A stretch of DNA of 64,000 nucleotides from positions 1 through 64,000 of the forward strand of contig CAZJAZ010000003.1 in assembly GCA_964544305.1 (NCBI GenBank). The letters run 5' to 3'. Below are positions 42,859-51,786 of the stretch, piece after piece; positions within the stretch are counted from its first letter, which is position 1; every line of letters begins with the position of its first letter. The notes beneath the pieces were generated by a model. That model saw nothing but the letters and a program-made list of their open reading frames with translations, was not told the origin of the DNA and made no database searches. A program made the translations under genes and the position numbers. The stretch comes from JAFDWI01 sp964544305. Its GTDB lineage: Bacteria > Actinomycetota > Acidimicrobiia > Acidimicrobiales > Iamiaceae.

Positions 42859-43500
42859 TCAACTCAGTCGGACGATGCCCATGCGTACGGCTCGCAACAC
42901 AGCCTGCGTGCGATCGCGAGCATCAAGCTTCTGATAGATGGATGCCAAGTGGTTCTTGACCGTCTTCTGTGAAATGTAGAGTCGCTCCGCCACTTCAACC
43001 GTTGAACAGCCATCAGCAATGAGCTGCAGAACTTCTTCTTCCCGCTTGGTTACGATATGTTCATCGGTTGGTGGTTCAGCAAGCCGATGAACTTCGTCAA
43101 GCATTGACGCCGCCACATCAGCGGAAACGGCGGAGTCCTCGCCGGCAGCAAACCGAACAGCTTCACAAATTTCGTCGGTGGAACAATCCTTTACCAAGTA
43201 GCCAGACGCACCTGCCCTCAGTGCTTGCGCCACCACGTCTCGATCCGCGTGCATTGTCAACATGATGACCCGGATATCAGGGAGGGATTGATGGATTCGC
43301 CTCGTCGCTTCTACTCCATCAACGTCCGGCATGGTTACATCCATCAGAATCACGTCTGGCACGACTTCTGTCGCGACACGAACCGCCTCTTCGCCATCGG
43401 CCGCCTCGCCGACGACATCAAAACCTTCGTCGGTCAATGAACGGCGCAGACCTTCACGCAGCATGCGGTGATCATCTGCCAACATCAATCGAATGGTCAT
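42859..43500 (-). CDS. NarL/LuxR-family response regulator
   Basis: 213 aa. Receiver domain with acid pocket ADDHRML and phospho-acceptor Asp54 in VILMDVTMPDVDG; linker about 125-145; C-terminal LuxR-type HTH (LTKREEEVLQLIADG, SQKTVKNHLASIYQKL). It is 22 bases downstream of the histidine kinase gene and is its obvious partner. Position next to the pilin genes and on the same strand suggests it controls pilus expression, which is inference. Confidence 0.93.
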   Translation of the reverse strand: MTIRLMLADDHRMLREGLRRSLTDEGFDVVGEAADGEEAVRVATEVVPDVILMDVTMPDVDGVEATRRIHQSLPDIRVIMLTMHADRDVVAQALRAGASGYLVKDCSTDEICEAVRFAAGEDSAVSADVAASMLDEVHRLAEPPTDEHIVTKREEEVLQLIADGCSTVEVAERLYISQKTVKNHLASIYQKLDARDRTQAVLRAVRMGIVRLS

Positions 43501-43522
43501 CGGTTAATTTCCGTTCCCGGGC

Positions 43523-45280
43523 TCAGCCAGCATCCAACCGGCATTGTACTACCGTACCGCGACCAGGCTTGCTTGCGATTCGCATGGTCGCGCCAATACT
43601 TGATGCTCGTTCTCTCATACCCATGATGCCATACGAATCAAGCCGCCCTGCCTTCCCTTCCGGAAAGCCCACTCCATTGTCAGCAACCTCTAAGAGCGCG
43701 GCCCTCCCGTTGGAGCGCCACGTCACACTCACTCCTTCAGCGCGAGCGTGACGTTCAACGTTGATTACGGCTTCCTGAGCAATGCGCCACAATTCGCGTT
43801 CAGGAAGGAGTGGAAGGCGTTCAGATTCGTCGACGATCAATTGCGTCTCGAGGCCAGATCGAGTCTTCACTCGCTCAAGAAACTCTTCCATCGTGGCGGC
43901 AAAATCCTGTACCTCAGAAACATCAGTACGTAGGTCATACAACGTGTCTCGTACTTCACCAATGACGCCACGAACATCAACACGGAGCTGCGACAGCGAA
44001 GGTCCAAGGTCCTTTCCGTCTTCGTAACCACGTACGAGCCGGTCAAGTTCAAATGCAATATACGCGAGCGACTGTCCAATTCGGTCGTGCAAGTCACGTG
44101 CAATACGCGTCCGTTCCTCGTCCGCTCCTACCGTTCGGAGGCGATCGAATACGCGTGCGTTATCGATCGCGAGGGCCGCCGGTTCAAGAAAGCCATCGAG
44201 TAAGTCACCATCACGCGATTCATATGCATCGGGCTTTTCTGATTCAAGTGCCACCATGCCAACAAACTCGCCGCGTGCCATGAGAACGCCATAGAGGCCT
44301 GACTCCATATGTGGAGCGAGGCCGCCGCCTCGACGTGACAGATCTCGTACCGTGTGAACGGTTCGATCAACAATTGCCTTGCGCATAACGCTCGGCAATT
44401 CGCTTTGCTCGATCATTGTGTCTTGGCGATAGCCGTCCCAGCGTGCGACCCTCCAGGATCCATCCGTATCGTCAAGAAGAAGAAGACACGCCGCTTCGTA
44501 GGCGAAAAGACCACGAAGGCGACTCATTGTTGAATCCAGTACCTCTTCGAGATCCAACGAGGCCGGGAGTACTTGCGCTACGGAGTGTAACGAAGAAAGT
44601 AACCGATTCGCATCCGCCAGGCTTGCCACATGTGACATAGCTAACGAATGGCTCGTTTGTGCCTCACCGAGAATGCGTCGCGCATAGCCCGACATGATTC
44701 CCACCGTCACCAAAAAGAGACTCCACTGGGCATTGGTGACCCAAACACTGGCAATGTCTGAAAACAAGTAAATTTCTACAATACTGACAGAAATTGCAGT
44801 CGCAATTCCGAGCCGCAACGCGGGCCAGATGCCGCGTGCAAAGCCCGCAACGATGATCGCAGTCAATAATGGGAAGACAAACGGTGAACTCCACGCTCCA
44901 GTCAATCCCGATGCAATTGCATGGACTGCTACTTCAACAATTACTTGAGCGACGTTCGCCGTGAGCTCTTCGAATTGAATCGGCCGAACAAGGCGAAGTG
45001 CGTTATAGCAAATGACGACAAACGTCCAGAAGAACAGTCCAGCGCTGTGATCAACCACCGACGATACAACCAAACCCAGCGCCACAAGGCATGTCACCAC
45101 ACGAACGCCAGATACGATTTGACGAAAGCGCTGAGCCTGGACATCTGGTCCAAGACCCGCCAAATTCAATGCTGGATCAGGTCCAGCAAGTGTGATCGAA
45201 GCATCCAACTCTGACGATCGTCCCAGAGGTCGCACGACGTCAAGCTTGCTGCGGATTCGTCCAATCTGGCTTTCTGTCAC
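43523..45280 (-). CDS. Membrane sensor histidine kinase (HisKA_3, GAF)
   Basis: 585 aa from the GTG at 45280; a longer form from 45316 would enter the divergent coaE leader. The N-terminus has five to six helices (about 55-190) with no large extracytoplasmic domain, then a GAF domain (about 210-370), the dimerisation/phosphorylation helix RIARDLHDRIGQ with His398, and the ATPase domain LWRIAQEAVINVERHA, DNGVGF, GIMGMRERA. Phosphoryl transfer to the partner regulator downstream. Possible signals: small ligand in the GAF domain or membrane state. Confidence 0.9.
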   Translation of the reverse strand: MTESQIGRIRSKLDVVRPLGRSSELDASITLAGPDPALNLAGLGPDVQAQRFRQIVSGVRVVTCLVALGLVVSSVVDHSAGLFFWTFVVICYNALRLVRPIQFEELTANVAQVIVEVAVHAIASGLTGAWSSPFVFPLLTAIIVAGFARGIWPALRLGIATAISVSIVEIYLFSDIASVWVTNAQWSLFLVTVGIMSGYARRILGEAQTSHSLAMSHVASLADANRLLSSLHSVAQVLPASLDLEEVLDSTMSRLRGLFAYEAACLLLLDDTDGSWRVARWDGYRQDTMIEQSELPSVMRKAIVDRTVHTVRDLSRRGGGLAPHMESGLYGVLMARGEFVGMVALESEKPDAYESRDGDLLDGFLEPAALAIDNARVFDRLRTVGADEERTRIARDLHDRIGQSLAYIAFELDRLVRGYEDGKDLGPSLSQLRVDVRGVIGEVRDTLYDLRTDVSEVQDFAATMEEFLERVKTRSGLETQLIVDESERLPLLPERELWRIAQEAVINVERHARAEGVSVTWRSNGRAALLEVADNGVGFPEGKAGRLDSYGIMGMRERASSIGATMRIASKPGRGTVVQCRLDAG

Positions 45281-45324
45281 GGTTGACCCGCAAGAAACGA
45301 CGATCCAAAGTAGCATTTCGACTT

Positions 45325-45936
45325 GTGGATCTCATTGGACTTACCGGAGGTATTGGGAGCGGGAAATCGACCGTTTCGACAATCTTGTCGAACGCTGGGT
45401 TTTCGATTATTGACGCTGACGCGATTACCCGAGAATTGCAACAACCAGGGCAGCGCGTCTTGCAACAAATCGTTGATGAGTTTGGGAAGGGAATCTTGCT
45501 TCCAACTGGAGAACTTGATCGCCCCGCTCTTGCGCAAGTCGTCTTTACCAACCCGATGCGACTCCGCGCCTTGAATAAAATTGTCCATCCTGCCGTCGGA
45601 AATGAAATTGCTCAACGGATTGAGGCTGCACGCGAGTTGGAGCCATTGGTCATCTTGGACGTCCCGTTGCTCGTTGAATCTGGACGGGACGATCTTTCGC
45701 TTCTTGTCGTCGTCGATATCGATCCCGACATCGCGGTGAAGCGCCTTGTTGAGCAGCGTGGATTTACGCCGACCGATGCCCGAGCACGAATTGAAAATCA
45801 AGTGGACCGAACCACTCGCATCAACCACGCTGACGTGGTCATTGACAACAACGGTTCTCGAAAGGAACTCAACATTCAATGCGATGCGCTGATTCATCGT
45901 CTCAAGTCCCTCGTCGATTCACCCGCTCATAGATAA
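45325..45936 (+). CDS. coaE: Dephospho-CoA kinase
   Basis: 203 aa from a GTG at 45325, after which DLIGLTGGIGSGKS matches the usual CoaE N-terminus; a TTG at 45283 would add an unrelated basic stretch. P-loop GGIGSGKS, DADAITREL, HPAVGNEI and LDVPLLVESG (substrate lid) are in order. It phosphorylates dephospho-CoA in the last step of CoA synthesis. It is divergent from the histidine kinase with 44 bases between starts and overlaps the converging membrane gene by 35 bases at its 3' end, in contrast to the rpsA-coaE adjacency of M. tuberculosis. Confidence 0.95.
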   Translation: MDLIGLTGGIGSGKSTVSTILSNAGFSIIDADAITRELQQPGQRVLQQIVDEFGKGILLPTGELDRPALAQVVFTNPMRLRALNKIVHPAVGNEIAQRIEAARELEPLVILDVPLLVESGRDDLSLLVVVDIDPDIAVKRLVEQRGFTPTDARARIENQVDRTTRINHADVVIDNNGSRKELNIQCDALIHRLKSLVDSPAHR

Positions 45937-47353
45937 CCCAGTGCTTGGCTGAATCTCGGTCTCGAGTCCACTGGATGCGTCGCCAACTTGGTGACGCATC
46001 CAGCACCGTGGCCAGGGGAAGATTCTTTTCCCACAGGACGGTGTCAATTCGCCAGCGGTCCAAGACTTCTCCCCAATCACTTCGCGCGCGGACAAGTGAC
46101 AATTCATCGTCCACGATAGACATGGGGTACATATCAACCCGATCATCAACGAAAACTGGCAACTTGCCTTGAAACCGCAACTCAAGGTAATTCCCAACAA
46201 CATCTTGAGCAACAACACGATGCGGTGAATGGAATCGACCGTTGTCTTGAAGCCAGGTCACAGCAGCAGTGGGATAACTTGAGAAGTCAAATGAAGGCCC
46301 ACTGAGGCGCACCGCTACGAGTAGGACGGTTGCAACTGCCAACCCGATACACGCAAAGGAGTATGCGGGTGCACGTTTCGATGAGCCGATCGTTCCGATG
46401 TTCCCAATGCCGTTCGCTAGCGCAGGGGCGAGCAAGAGCGTCGCAACTGCGATATTCCGCATTGCAATAAACCCCATTGCACTGAATACGAGAGCAGGCA
46501 AGAGGAGTTGGTAGCGACGAGCCTTCTCAATTCTTGGAGCAAGCAATGCACATGCCACAACCGCGAGCAAGAAAACTCGCTGCCAGTTGCTTTGAAAGCT
46601 CGGGGCCTGCCACTCAATCATCACCGAAAGGGCTTGCTGCTTGGACAGAAGCTCAATTGGAAACCATAAGATCTTTGGTCCGAGCGGATTAATTCCACCC
46701 ATCAATATTCCAAGGAGCGTCCACATGGCTGTACGAATCGTGTGCTGCAGCGGTGCCCCGTCAAGTTTGCGGCCGATTCCATAGAGAGCAATGAGTACCA
46801 GCGCCATCGGAAACGAGCCATGGGTATTTACCCAAACCCACATCACTGGAATCATCCAGCGTGGGTCGCGCTCTTCTCGCAACACAAGCAATATTGCGAC
46901 AATTCCGATCAAGCCGAAAAGCAAGGGCCGTGGACCCCAGTTTCCCATCCCAACCAGTAACGCGGGGACACAAGCAAGAAAGCGTGCAATGAGAGACTTC
47001 ACATCGCTGGTCAAACGCCAAAGGAGCAAGGCGAGAATCGCGGACATTCCTGAAATGAGCAGGCGGGTCCCAAACCCGTGTCCGACTTGGTAGGTCAGCC
47101 CATACAAGAGTGACGCGAACCAACTCTGAATCACCCAAGGTCTGCCCGCGGCCGTATACGAGTATGGGTCTACCGAAGGGAACGAACCTGCAAGCATGCG
47201 TTTACCCGTTGCAAGGTGCGTAAAGAAGCTGTTGTCAACGAATGCAGCGCTCCCGGCCATTGCAGCAACGAGAACAAGGACACTCGCAACGACCGATCCG
47301 CGGGTTACCCCTCGCCTGGCAAAGTTTTCAAAAGAGGGCACGCGTAGGGGCAT
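45902..47353 (-). CDS. Polytopic membrane protein, GT-C-like
   Basis: 483 aa with about ten helices. The first loop DNSFFTHLATGKRMLAGSFP followed by VDPYSYTAAGRPWVIQSWF is a recurring motif of GT-C-like integral membrane proteins that may use polyprenyl-linked sugars, and the C-terminal FVDDRVDMYPMSIVDDELSL is also typical of this uncharacterised group. It could glycosylate pilin or another surface protein given its place between the two-component system and the tad genes, but that is inference. It precedes no other gene on its strand for 14 bases before tadC, the end of the tad transcript. Confidence 0.65.
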   Translation of the reverse strand: MPLRVPSFENFARRGVTRGSVVASVLVLVAAMAGSAAFVDNSFFTHLATGKRMLAGSFPSVDPYSYTAAGRPWVIQSWFASLLYGLTYQVGHGFGTRLLISGMSAILALLLWRLTSDVKSLIARFLACVPALLVGMGNWGPRPLLFGLIGIVAILLVLREERDPRWMIPVMWVWVNTHGSFPMALVLIALYGIGRKLDGAPLQHTIRTAMWTLLGILMGGINPLGPKILWFPIELLSKQQALSVMIEWQAPSFQSNWQRVFLLAVVACALLAPRIEKARRYQLLLPALVFSAMGFIAMRNIAVATLLLAPALANGIGNIGTIGSSKRAPAYSFACIGLAVATVLLVAVRLSGPSFDFSSYPTAAVTWLQDNGRFHSPHRVVAQDVVGNYLELRFQGKLPVFVDDRVDMYPMSIVDDELSLVRARSDWGEVLDRWRIDTVLWEKNLPLATVLDASPSWRRIQWTRDRDSAKHWVIYERVNRRGT

Positions 47354-47367
47354 CGCCCGACGAACTC

Positions 47368-48342
47368 CTAGGAGAAAGCCTTCTTGATGCTCAGAATCGC
47401 TGGTCCAATGACGACAACAAAGAGCGACGGAAAGATGCAGAACACCATTGGGATAAGCATCTTCACCGGAGCCTTCTGCGCCCGCTCATGGGCGAGCTGG
47501 CGACGTTTGATGCGCATTTCATCCGCTTGACCACGGAGCACTTGGCCAATCGAAACACCAAACGTATCTGCTTGGATAACCGCCAACACGAACGACCGCA
47601 CCTCTGGCACATTGATGCGTTCTTCGAGTGCACGCATGGCGTCTGCCCGAGCCATACCGGCACGCGTCTCTCCCAACATCCGCGCAAATTCCAAACTCAA
47701 TTCTCCCGGCACTGATGCGACGGTTCGGTCAAGTGCCTGTTCAAAACCAAGACCCGCTTCCACGCTGATGACAAGGAGGTCCAAGATGTCGGGCAACTGG
47801 CGTTGAATCGACTGTTGACGATCTTGAATGTCGCCGGACAAGCGTGCATCAGGCAAGAAGTACAGCGCTGCACCAAGCAAGAGCGTCGCAATCAAATTCA
47901 TCTTGGTCGACATCCCCAAGACATTCATGACCATGAACAAGACGAATACGACCGGAATCAGAACCATGCAGCCAATGCGAATCGCTAAGAAGCGATCAAC
48001 CGCGCCCGGGTCATAGCGGCCCGCGGCATGGTGTTTTTGCTTGGTCCGCTCAACCACGTTTGACGGGAAGATACGACGGCCCGCGTTTACGAAGCCACCC
48101 ATAATGGGTGCAAGTGCTCGCTCGTAGGCCGGTCGTAAAAGTTCACGGTCACGGTCAGTTTCGACCGCACCTGGCTGACCATAATCTTCAAGTTGTCGGA
48201 TCGAGTTACGGATCGCTTGTTTCTCAAAGTAGGTGCTCAGACCCACGAATACAGCAACACCGATGGCGACACCGAGGAGGAGTACACCAATTGTCAGTGT
48301 TGAGTCTCCTGAAGCCGCACCTGCAGCGATCAGTACGTTCAC
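47368..48342 (-). CDS. tadC: Tad secretion/pilus inner-membrane protein TadC (type II secretion F domain)
   Basis: 324 aa from a GTG at 48342 with GAGGTGAAAG in front. N-terminal helix, then the T2SSF domain (IQRQLPDILDLLVISVEAGLGFEQAL, EFARMLGETRAGMARADAMRAL) and C-terminal helices with KAPVKMLIPMVFCIFPSLFVVVIG. It forms the inner-membrane platform with TadB around the CpaF ATPase. It is nine bases after the VWA-TadB gene and the last gene of the tad operon. Confidence 0.9.
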   Translation of the reverse strand: MNVLIAAGAASGDSTLTIGVLLLGVAIGVAVFVGLSTYFEKQAIRNSIRQLEDYGQPGAVETDRDRELLRPAYERALAPIMGGFVNAGRRIFPSNVVERTKQKHHAAGRYDPGAVDRFLAIRIGCMVLIPVVFVLFMVMNVLGMSTKMNLIATLLLGAALYFLPDARLSGDIQDRQQSIQRQLPDILDLLVISVEAGLGFEQALDRTVASVPGELSLEFARMLGETRAGMARADAMRALEERINVPEVRSFVLAVIQADTFGVSIGQVLRGQADEMRIKRRQLAHERAQKAPVKMLIPMVFCIFPSLFVVVIGPAILSIKKAFS

Positions 48343-48351
48343 GCTTTCACC

Positions 48352-50334
48352 TCACACATCGATCTGAATAACCTTCCACATCCACCAGAACCCAATGACC
48401 ATGCCTAGCAATGCAATACCAAGCATGATGAGTCCGAGCGTTTCCTGGAAGAGAGGTTCCATATAGGACTGGTTCATGATGTACATGACGACACCGAGGC
48501 CTGGTGGCAGACACATCAAGACAATGGCGCTGATTCGACCTTCCGCAGTGAGCGCTTTCACTTCACGGCGTAGTCGTTCACGCTGAATCATGGTGTCAGC
48601 AACGGTCAGCAGCAGCTCGGCAAGGTTTCCACCGACTTCACGTTGAATACGAATTGCCATGACTGCCCAAGCGAAGTCAGCGCTACCGGTCCGTTCCGCG
48701 GTGTCATCCAAAGCGTCTTCGAGTTCTCGACCAAGTCGGGATTCACTCACGACGCGCCGGAGCTCCTTACCCATCGGGTTCTGGATTTCTTGTGACACAG
48801 CATCAACCGCTTGCATGAGCGAAAAACCAGCCCGCAGCGCACCCGCCAACAGAGTCAACATGTCGGGGAGTTGGCTCTGAAAGCGTCGGCGACGCATTGC
48901 CGCCTTTAAGTTCAATATCGCGGGCCCGGCAAGCATGCCGAGGAGCAAGAACACAACTGCAATGACGATGCCGCCGAGGACGAATCCAATAATCGCAGCC
49001 AAGGCCATACCACCGGTCCAGACCAGAATGGCTTCCGAGGCCTTCAGAGGGACTTCTGCCATCTCAAGTTTGATCTCAACGCTTTCCAAGAAACCTTGAC
49101 GTTCAGCAAACTCTTCGGTCATTGCTAGCGCACGCTGCAAGAGCGCGTTTTGCGACATTCCTGAAGCTTCTTCGTCCGCTTCTATCCCACCCGCATAGCC
49201 CTCGGTGTAGGGGTTCAGTGCGGCTTCCAACGCGCTTTGCCGGCTCGTCACCATTTGGATGACGATGAATCCCACAATGCCAACAGCCAAGGCGATCAGG
49301 AGTGCAGCAAGGATCAAACCGGTTGTTGATCGCAAGAATGCTGGGCCACTCGGCGGTGGCGCCACATTTGATGACAGGCCTGTTGCACCTTGTGCCACGC
49401 CCCCAATGGTGAAGTTCGCGTTTGCGGTTACGCCCGCAATCGTCATTTGGAGGTTTGCGGCACCTTGTGATTTTGGCAATGCTTTAAACGTGGTTTGATA
49501 CTCGTTGCCGAGCGCACTCGTCACTTCTTCAAATGCTCCGCCAATATCTCGAGCCTTGGGGGTAATAAAGAATCGACCGCCGCCCGCCTCAACGAGCTTT
49601 GAAAGTCCGGTCTCGTCAAGATTCCCACCCTGGGAAATGCCCAGCGCAAAAACCGTGGCACCTTGCCCCTGCCCATTGCCAATGACCGCACCTTGGGCCT
49701 GCTTCGCTGTTGCCGTCGAGCTCTTATCTGTTCCGTCCGTAACCAAAATAAGATTGTGTTCATAATCCGGCAAACTATTGAGTTCAGATACTCCGTCAAT
49801 GACCGCGTCCCACATCGCATTTTGCGATTTGGGGTCTGGCTTGATCGAGTCGAGAGCCTTGTTCAACAGGTTCTTATCTGCTGTCATGGGTTGCAAAAGC
49901 ACGGACTGTGTTCCGAAGGTAACGATTCCAAAACGAGCATTTGCGGGAGCACCCGCAATCATCTGCTTCACTTTGGTCACCGAAGCTTCAACCCCACCGT
50001 TGTCAACCATCGAACCTGATTGACTGATCACCAGCATGTAGGCGCGTTGCAATTTGGCGCCATCAAGCAAATCGGGGTTTGACGTTTCTACTTGGGTTCC
50101 GTTTTGTCGCATCGTAAGCGACGTCAGCTTCGATACGTCACCATTCCACGTGAATCGCACGCTCACCGCGTTTGGGTCGCTTGCGTCGATCTTTGAAATC
50201 TGAAGCTGTTTCGACCCAACATGCGGAGTCGCATCGACGACCGCTGGATCCGCGGCCCCTGCATTCACCGCAAGGGTTGCACCGAGAATGCTGAAAATGA
50301 TGGCAAGAACGCCAAGTCGACGACGTGTTTTCAC
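48352..50334 (-). CDS. VWA domain fused to TadB (type II secretion F domain)
   Basis: 660 aa. A signal peptide (residues 1-27, LGVLAIIFSILGATLA) is followed by a von Willebrand A domain (about 95-285) whose MIDAS motif reads SQSGS (104-108) instead of DxSxS; the second-motif Asp is kept in VTDGTD. A linker, a helix (RSTTGLILAALLIALAVGIVGFIVIQ, about 335-360) and a T2SSF domain (LPDMLTLLAGALRAGFSLMQAV onward) with more helices follow. TadB normally lacks the outer VWA, whereas TadG carries one. The start is a GTG overlapping the cpaF stop (GTGA). Confidence 0.88.
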   Translation of the reverse strand: MKTRRRLGVLAIIFSILGATLAVNAGAADPAVVDATPHVGSKQLQISKIDASDPNAVSVRFTWNGDVSKLTSLTMRQNGTQVETSNPDLLDGAKLQRAYMLVISQSGSMVDNGGVEASVTKVKQMIAGAPANARFGIVTFGTQSVLLQPMTADKNLLNKALDSIKPDPKSQNAMWDAVIDGVSELNSLPDYEHNLILVTDGTDKSSTATAKQAQGAVIGNGQGQGATVFALGISQGGNLDETGLSKLVEAGGGRFFITPKARDIGGAFEEVTSALGNEYQTTFKALPKSQGAANLQMTIAGVTANANFTIGGVAQGATGLSSNVAPPPSGPAFLRSTTGLILAALLIALAVGIVGFIVIQMVTSRQSALEAALNPYTEGYAGGIEADEEASGMSQNALLQRALAMTEEFAERQGFLESVEIKLEMAEVPLKASEAILVWTGGMALAAIIGFVLGGIVIAVVFLLLGMLAGPAILNLKAAMRRRRFQSQLPDMLTLLAGALRAGFSLMQAVDAVSQEIQNPMGKELRRVVSESRLGRELEDALDDTAERTGSADFAWAVMAIRIQREVGGNLAELLLTVADTMIQRERLRREVKALTAEGRISAIVLMCLPPGLGVVMYIMNQSYMEPLFQETLGLIMLGIALLGMVIGFWWMWKVIQIDV

Positions 50335-51695
50335 CGTGCACCTACCGCCCGTCGTTGGAAGGTTTCGGGCTGGAAGATTTCGGCACCGAGCCGGATGCCT
50401 AAGTCGGCGAGTTTCTCGGCGAACTTCGGGCGTACTCCGGTTGCTTTCAGATGCCCGAGGAAGCGGCCCTTGTCGTCAACTCCCATCCCGTAGTCGAACA
50501 GGAAAATATCTTGCAGGATGATGACGTCGCCTTCCATGCCTTGCACTTCAGTGATGTGGGTAATTCGGCGCGTCCCATCACGAAGTCGAGAGAGTTGCAC
50601 AATGCAGTCAAGTGCGGAGGCCACTTGTTCACGGATAGCCCGAACAGGCAGGTCGTATCCCGCCATCAATACCAATGTCTCCAATCGGGACAGAGTGTCC
50701 CGGGGAGAGTTAGCGTGAATGGTGGTTAATGATCCGTCGTGACCTGTGTTCATTGCTTGCAACATGTCCAAGGCTTCTCCACCTCGACACTCCCCAATCA
50801 CAATTCGGTCAGGTCTCATACGCAGCGCGTTGCGGACCAAGTCTCGAATCGTGATCTGACCTTTTCCTTCAATGTTTGGAGGGCGAGACTCCATTGCAAG
50901 CACGTGGTCTTGGTGGAGTTGGAGCTCTTTAGCGTCTTCAACTGTCACGATTCGTTCGTCATTGGGAATGAAGGATGAAAGGACGTTGAGCGTCGTGGTC
51001 TTACCTGTTCCCGTTCCCCCCGAGACAATGATGTTGAGCTGCCCAACAACCAAGGCCTGTAAGAATCGGGCTGATGCCGCATTCAAAGTTCCGAATTTGA
51101 TGAGGTCATCAATCTTGAATGGATCGGTTGAAAATTTTCGGATGGTGAGAAATGGCCCACCAATTGCCAATGGGTGGATAACGGCATTCACTCGAGATCC
51201 ATCAGGAAGGCGGGCATCGCAGAGTGGCGTTGATTCGTCAATACGACGGCCGACTTGACCGACGATCTTGTCAATGATCCGGCGAAGATGTTGTTCGTCA
51301 ATAAAGTTGGCGTCGGTCTTCTCAAGCTTTCCTGAGCGCTCAATGTAGACCGAACTCGGACCGTTAACCATCACTTCCGTGATGTCCTCATCCTTGAGAA
51401 GGCGATCGATTGGCCCATAACCCAGGATGTCATCTGAAACATCTTGGATCAGTTGCGCTTTGTCCGCGGCCGACAGCGGCGTCCGTTCTTGCGCCAAAGC
51501 CTGATGGAGTTGCTCATGAACACGGCGGCGAAGGTCATCTTCTGACAGCCGTTTGTCGTAGAGGATTGGGCCCAACTCATCAATCAACTGATGATGGATC
51601 TTCTGACGAAGTTCGTCAACGACCGGATCACGACGGATCCCGCCGGTTCCACCAGGACCCTGCTGAGCTTCATGAAGGCGCTTGTAGAGAGACAT
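50331..51695 (-). CDS. cpaF: CpaF/TadA family secretion ATPase
   Basis: 454 aa. The VirB11-like N-terminal region (DDILGYGPIDRLLKDEDITEVMVNG) precedes Walker A GGTGTGKTTT, the Asp box VTVEDAKELQL, Walker B-like MRPDRIVIGECRGGEALDM and His box HDGSLTTIHANS. It powers pilus assembly at the inner membrane, together with TadB and TadC encoded downstream. Starts with ATG, with 91 bases between it and cpaE. Confidence 0.94.
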   Translation of the reverse strand: MSLYKRLHEAQQGPGGTGGIRRDPVVDELRQKIHHQLIDELGPILYDKRLSEDDLRRRVHEQLHQALAQERTPLSAADKAQLIQDVSDDILGYGPIDRLLKDEDITEVMVNGPSSVYIERSGKLEKTDANFIDEQHLRRIIDKIVGQVGRRIDESTPLCDARLPDGSRVNAVIHPLAIGGPFLTIRKFSTDPFKIDDLIKFGTLNAASARFLQALVVGQLNIIVSGGTGTGKTTTLNVLSSFIPNDERIVTVEDAKELQLHQDHVLAMESRPPNIEGKGQITIRDLVRNALRMRPDRIVIGECRGGEALDMLQAMNTGHDGSLTTIHANSPRDTLSRLETLVLMAGYDLPVRAIREQVASALDCIVQLSRLRDGTRRITHITEVQGMEGDVIILQDIFLFDYGMGVDDKGRFLGHLKATGVRPKFAEKLADLGIRLGAEIFQPETFQRRAVGAR

Positions 51696-51786
51696 CGTGG
51701 ATCTATCGGCCTCGTTGCCTTGGCCTTGAGGCTCCCCTACTCACAATCAGCCGAACTTCGAGAATTTGCCAATAAAGATGCGACTG

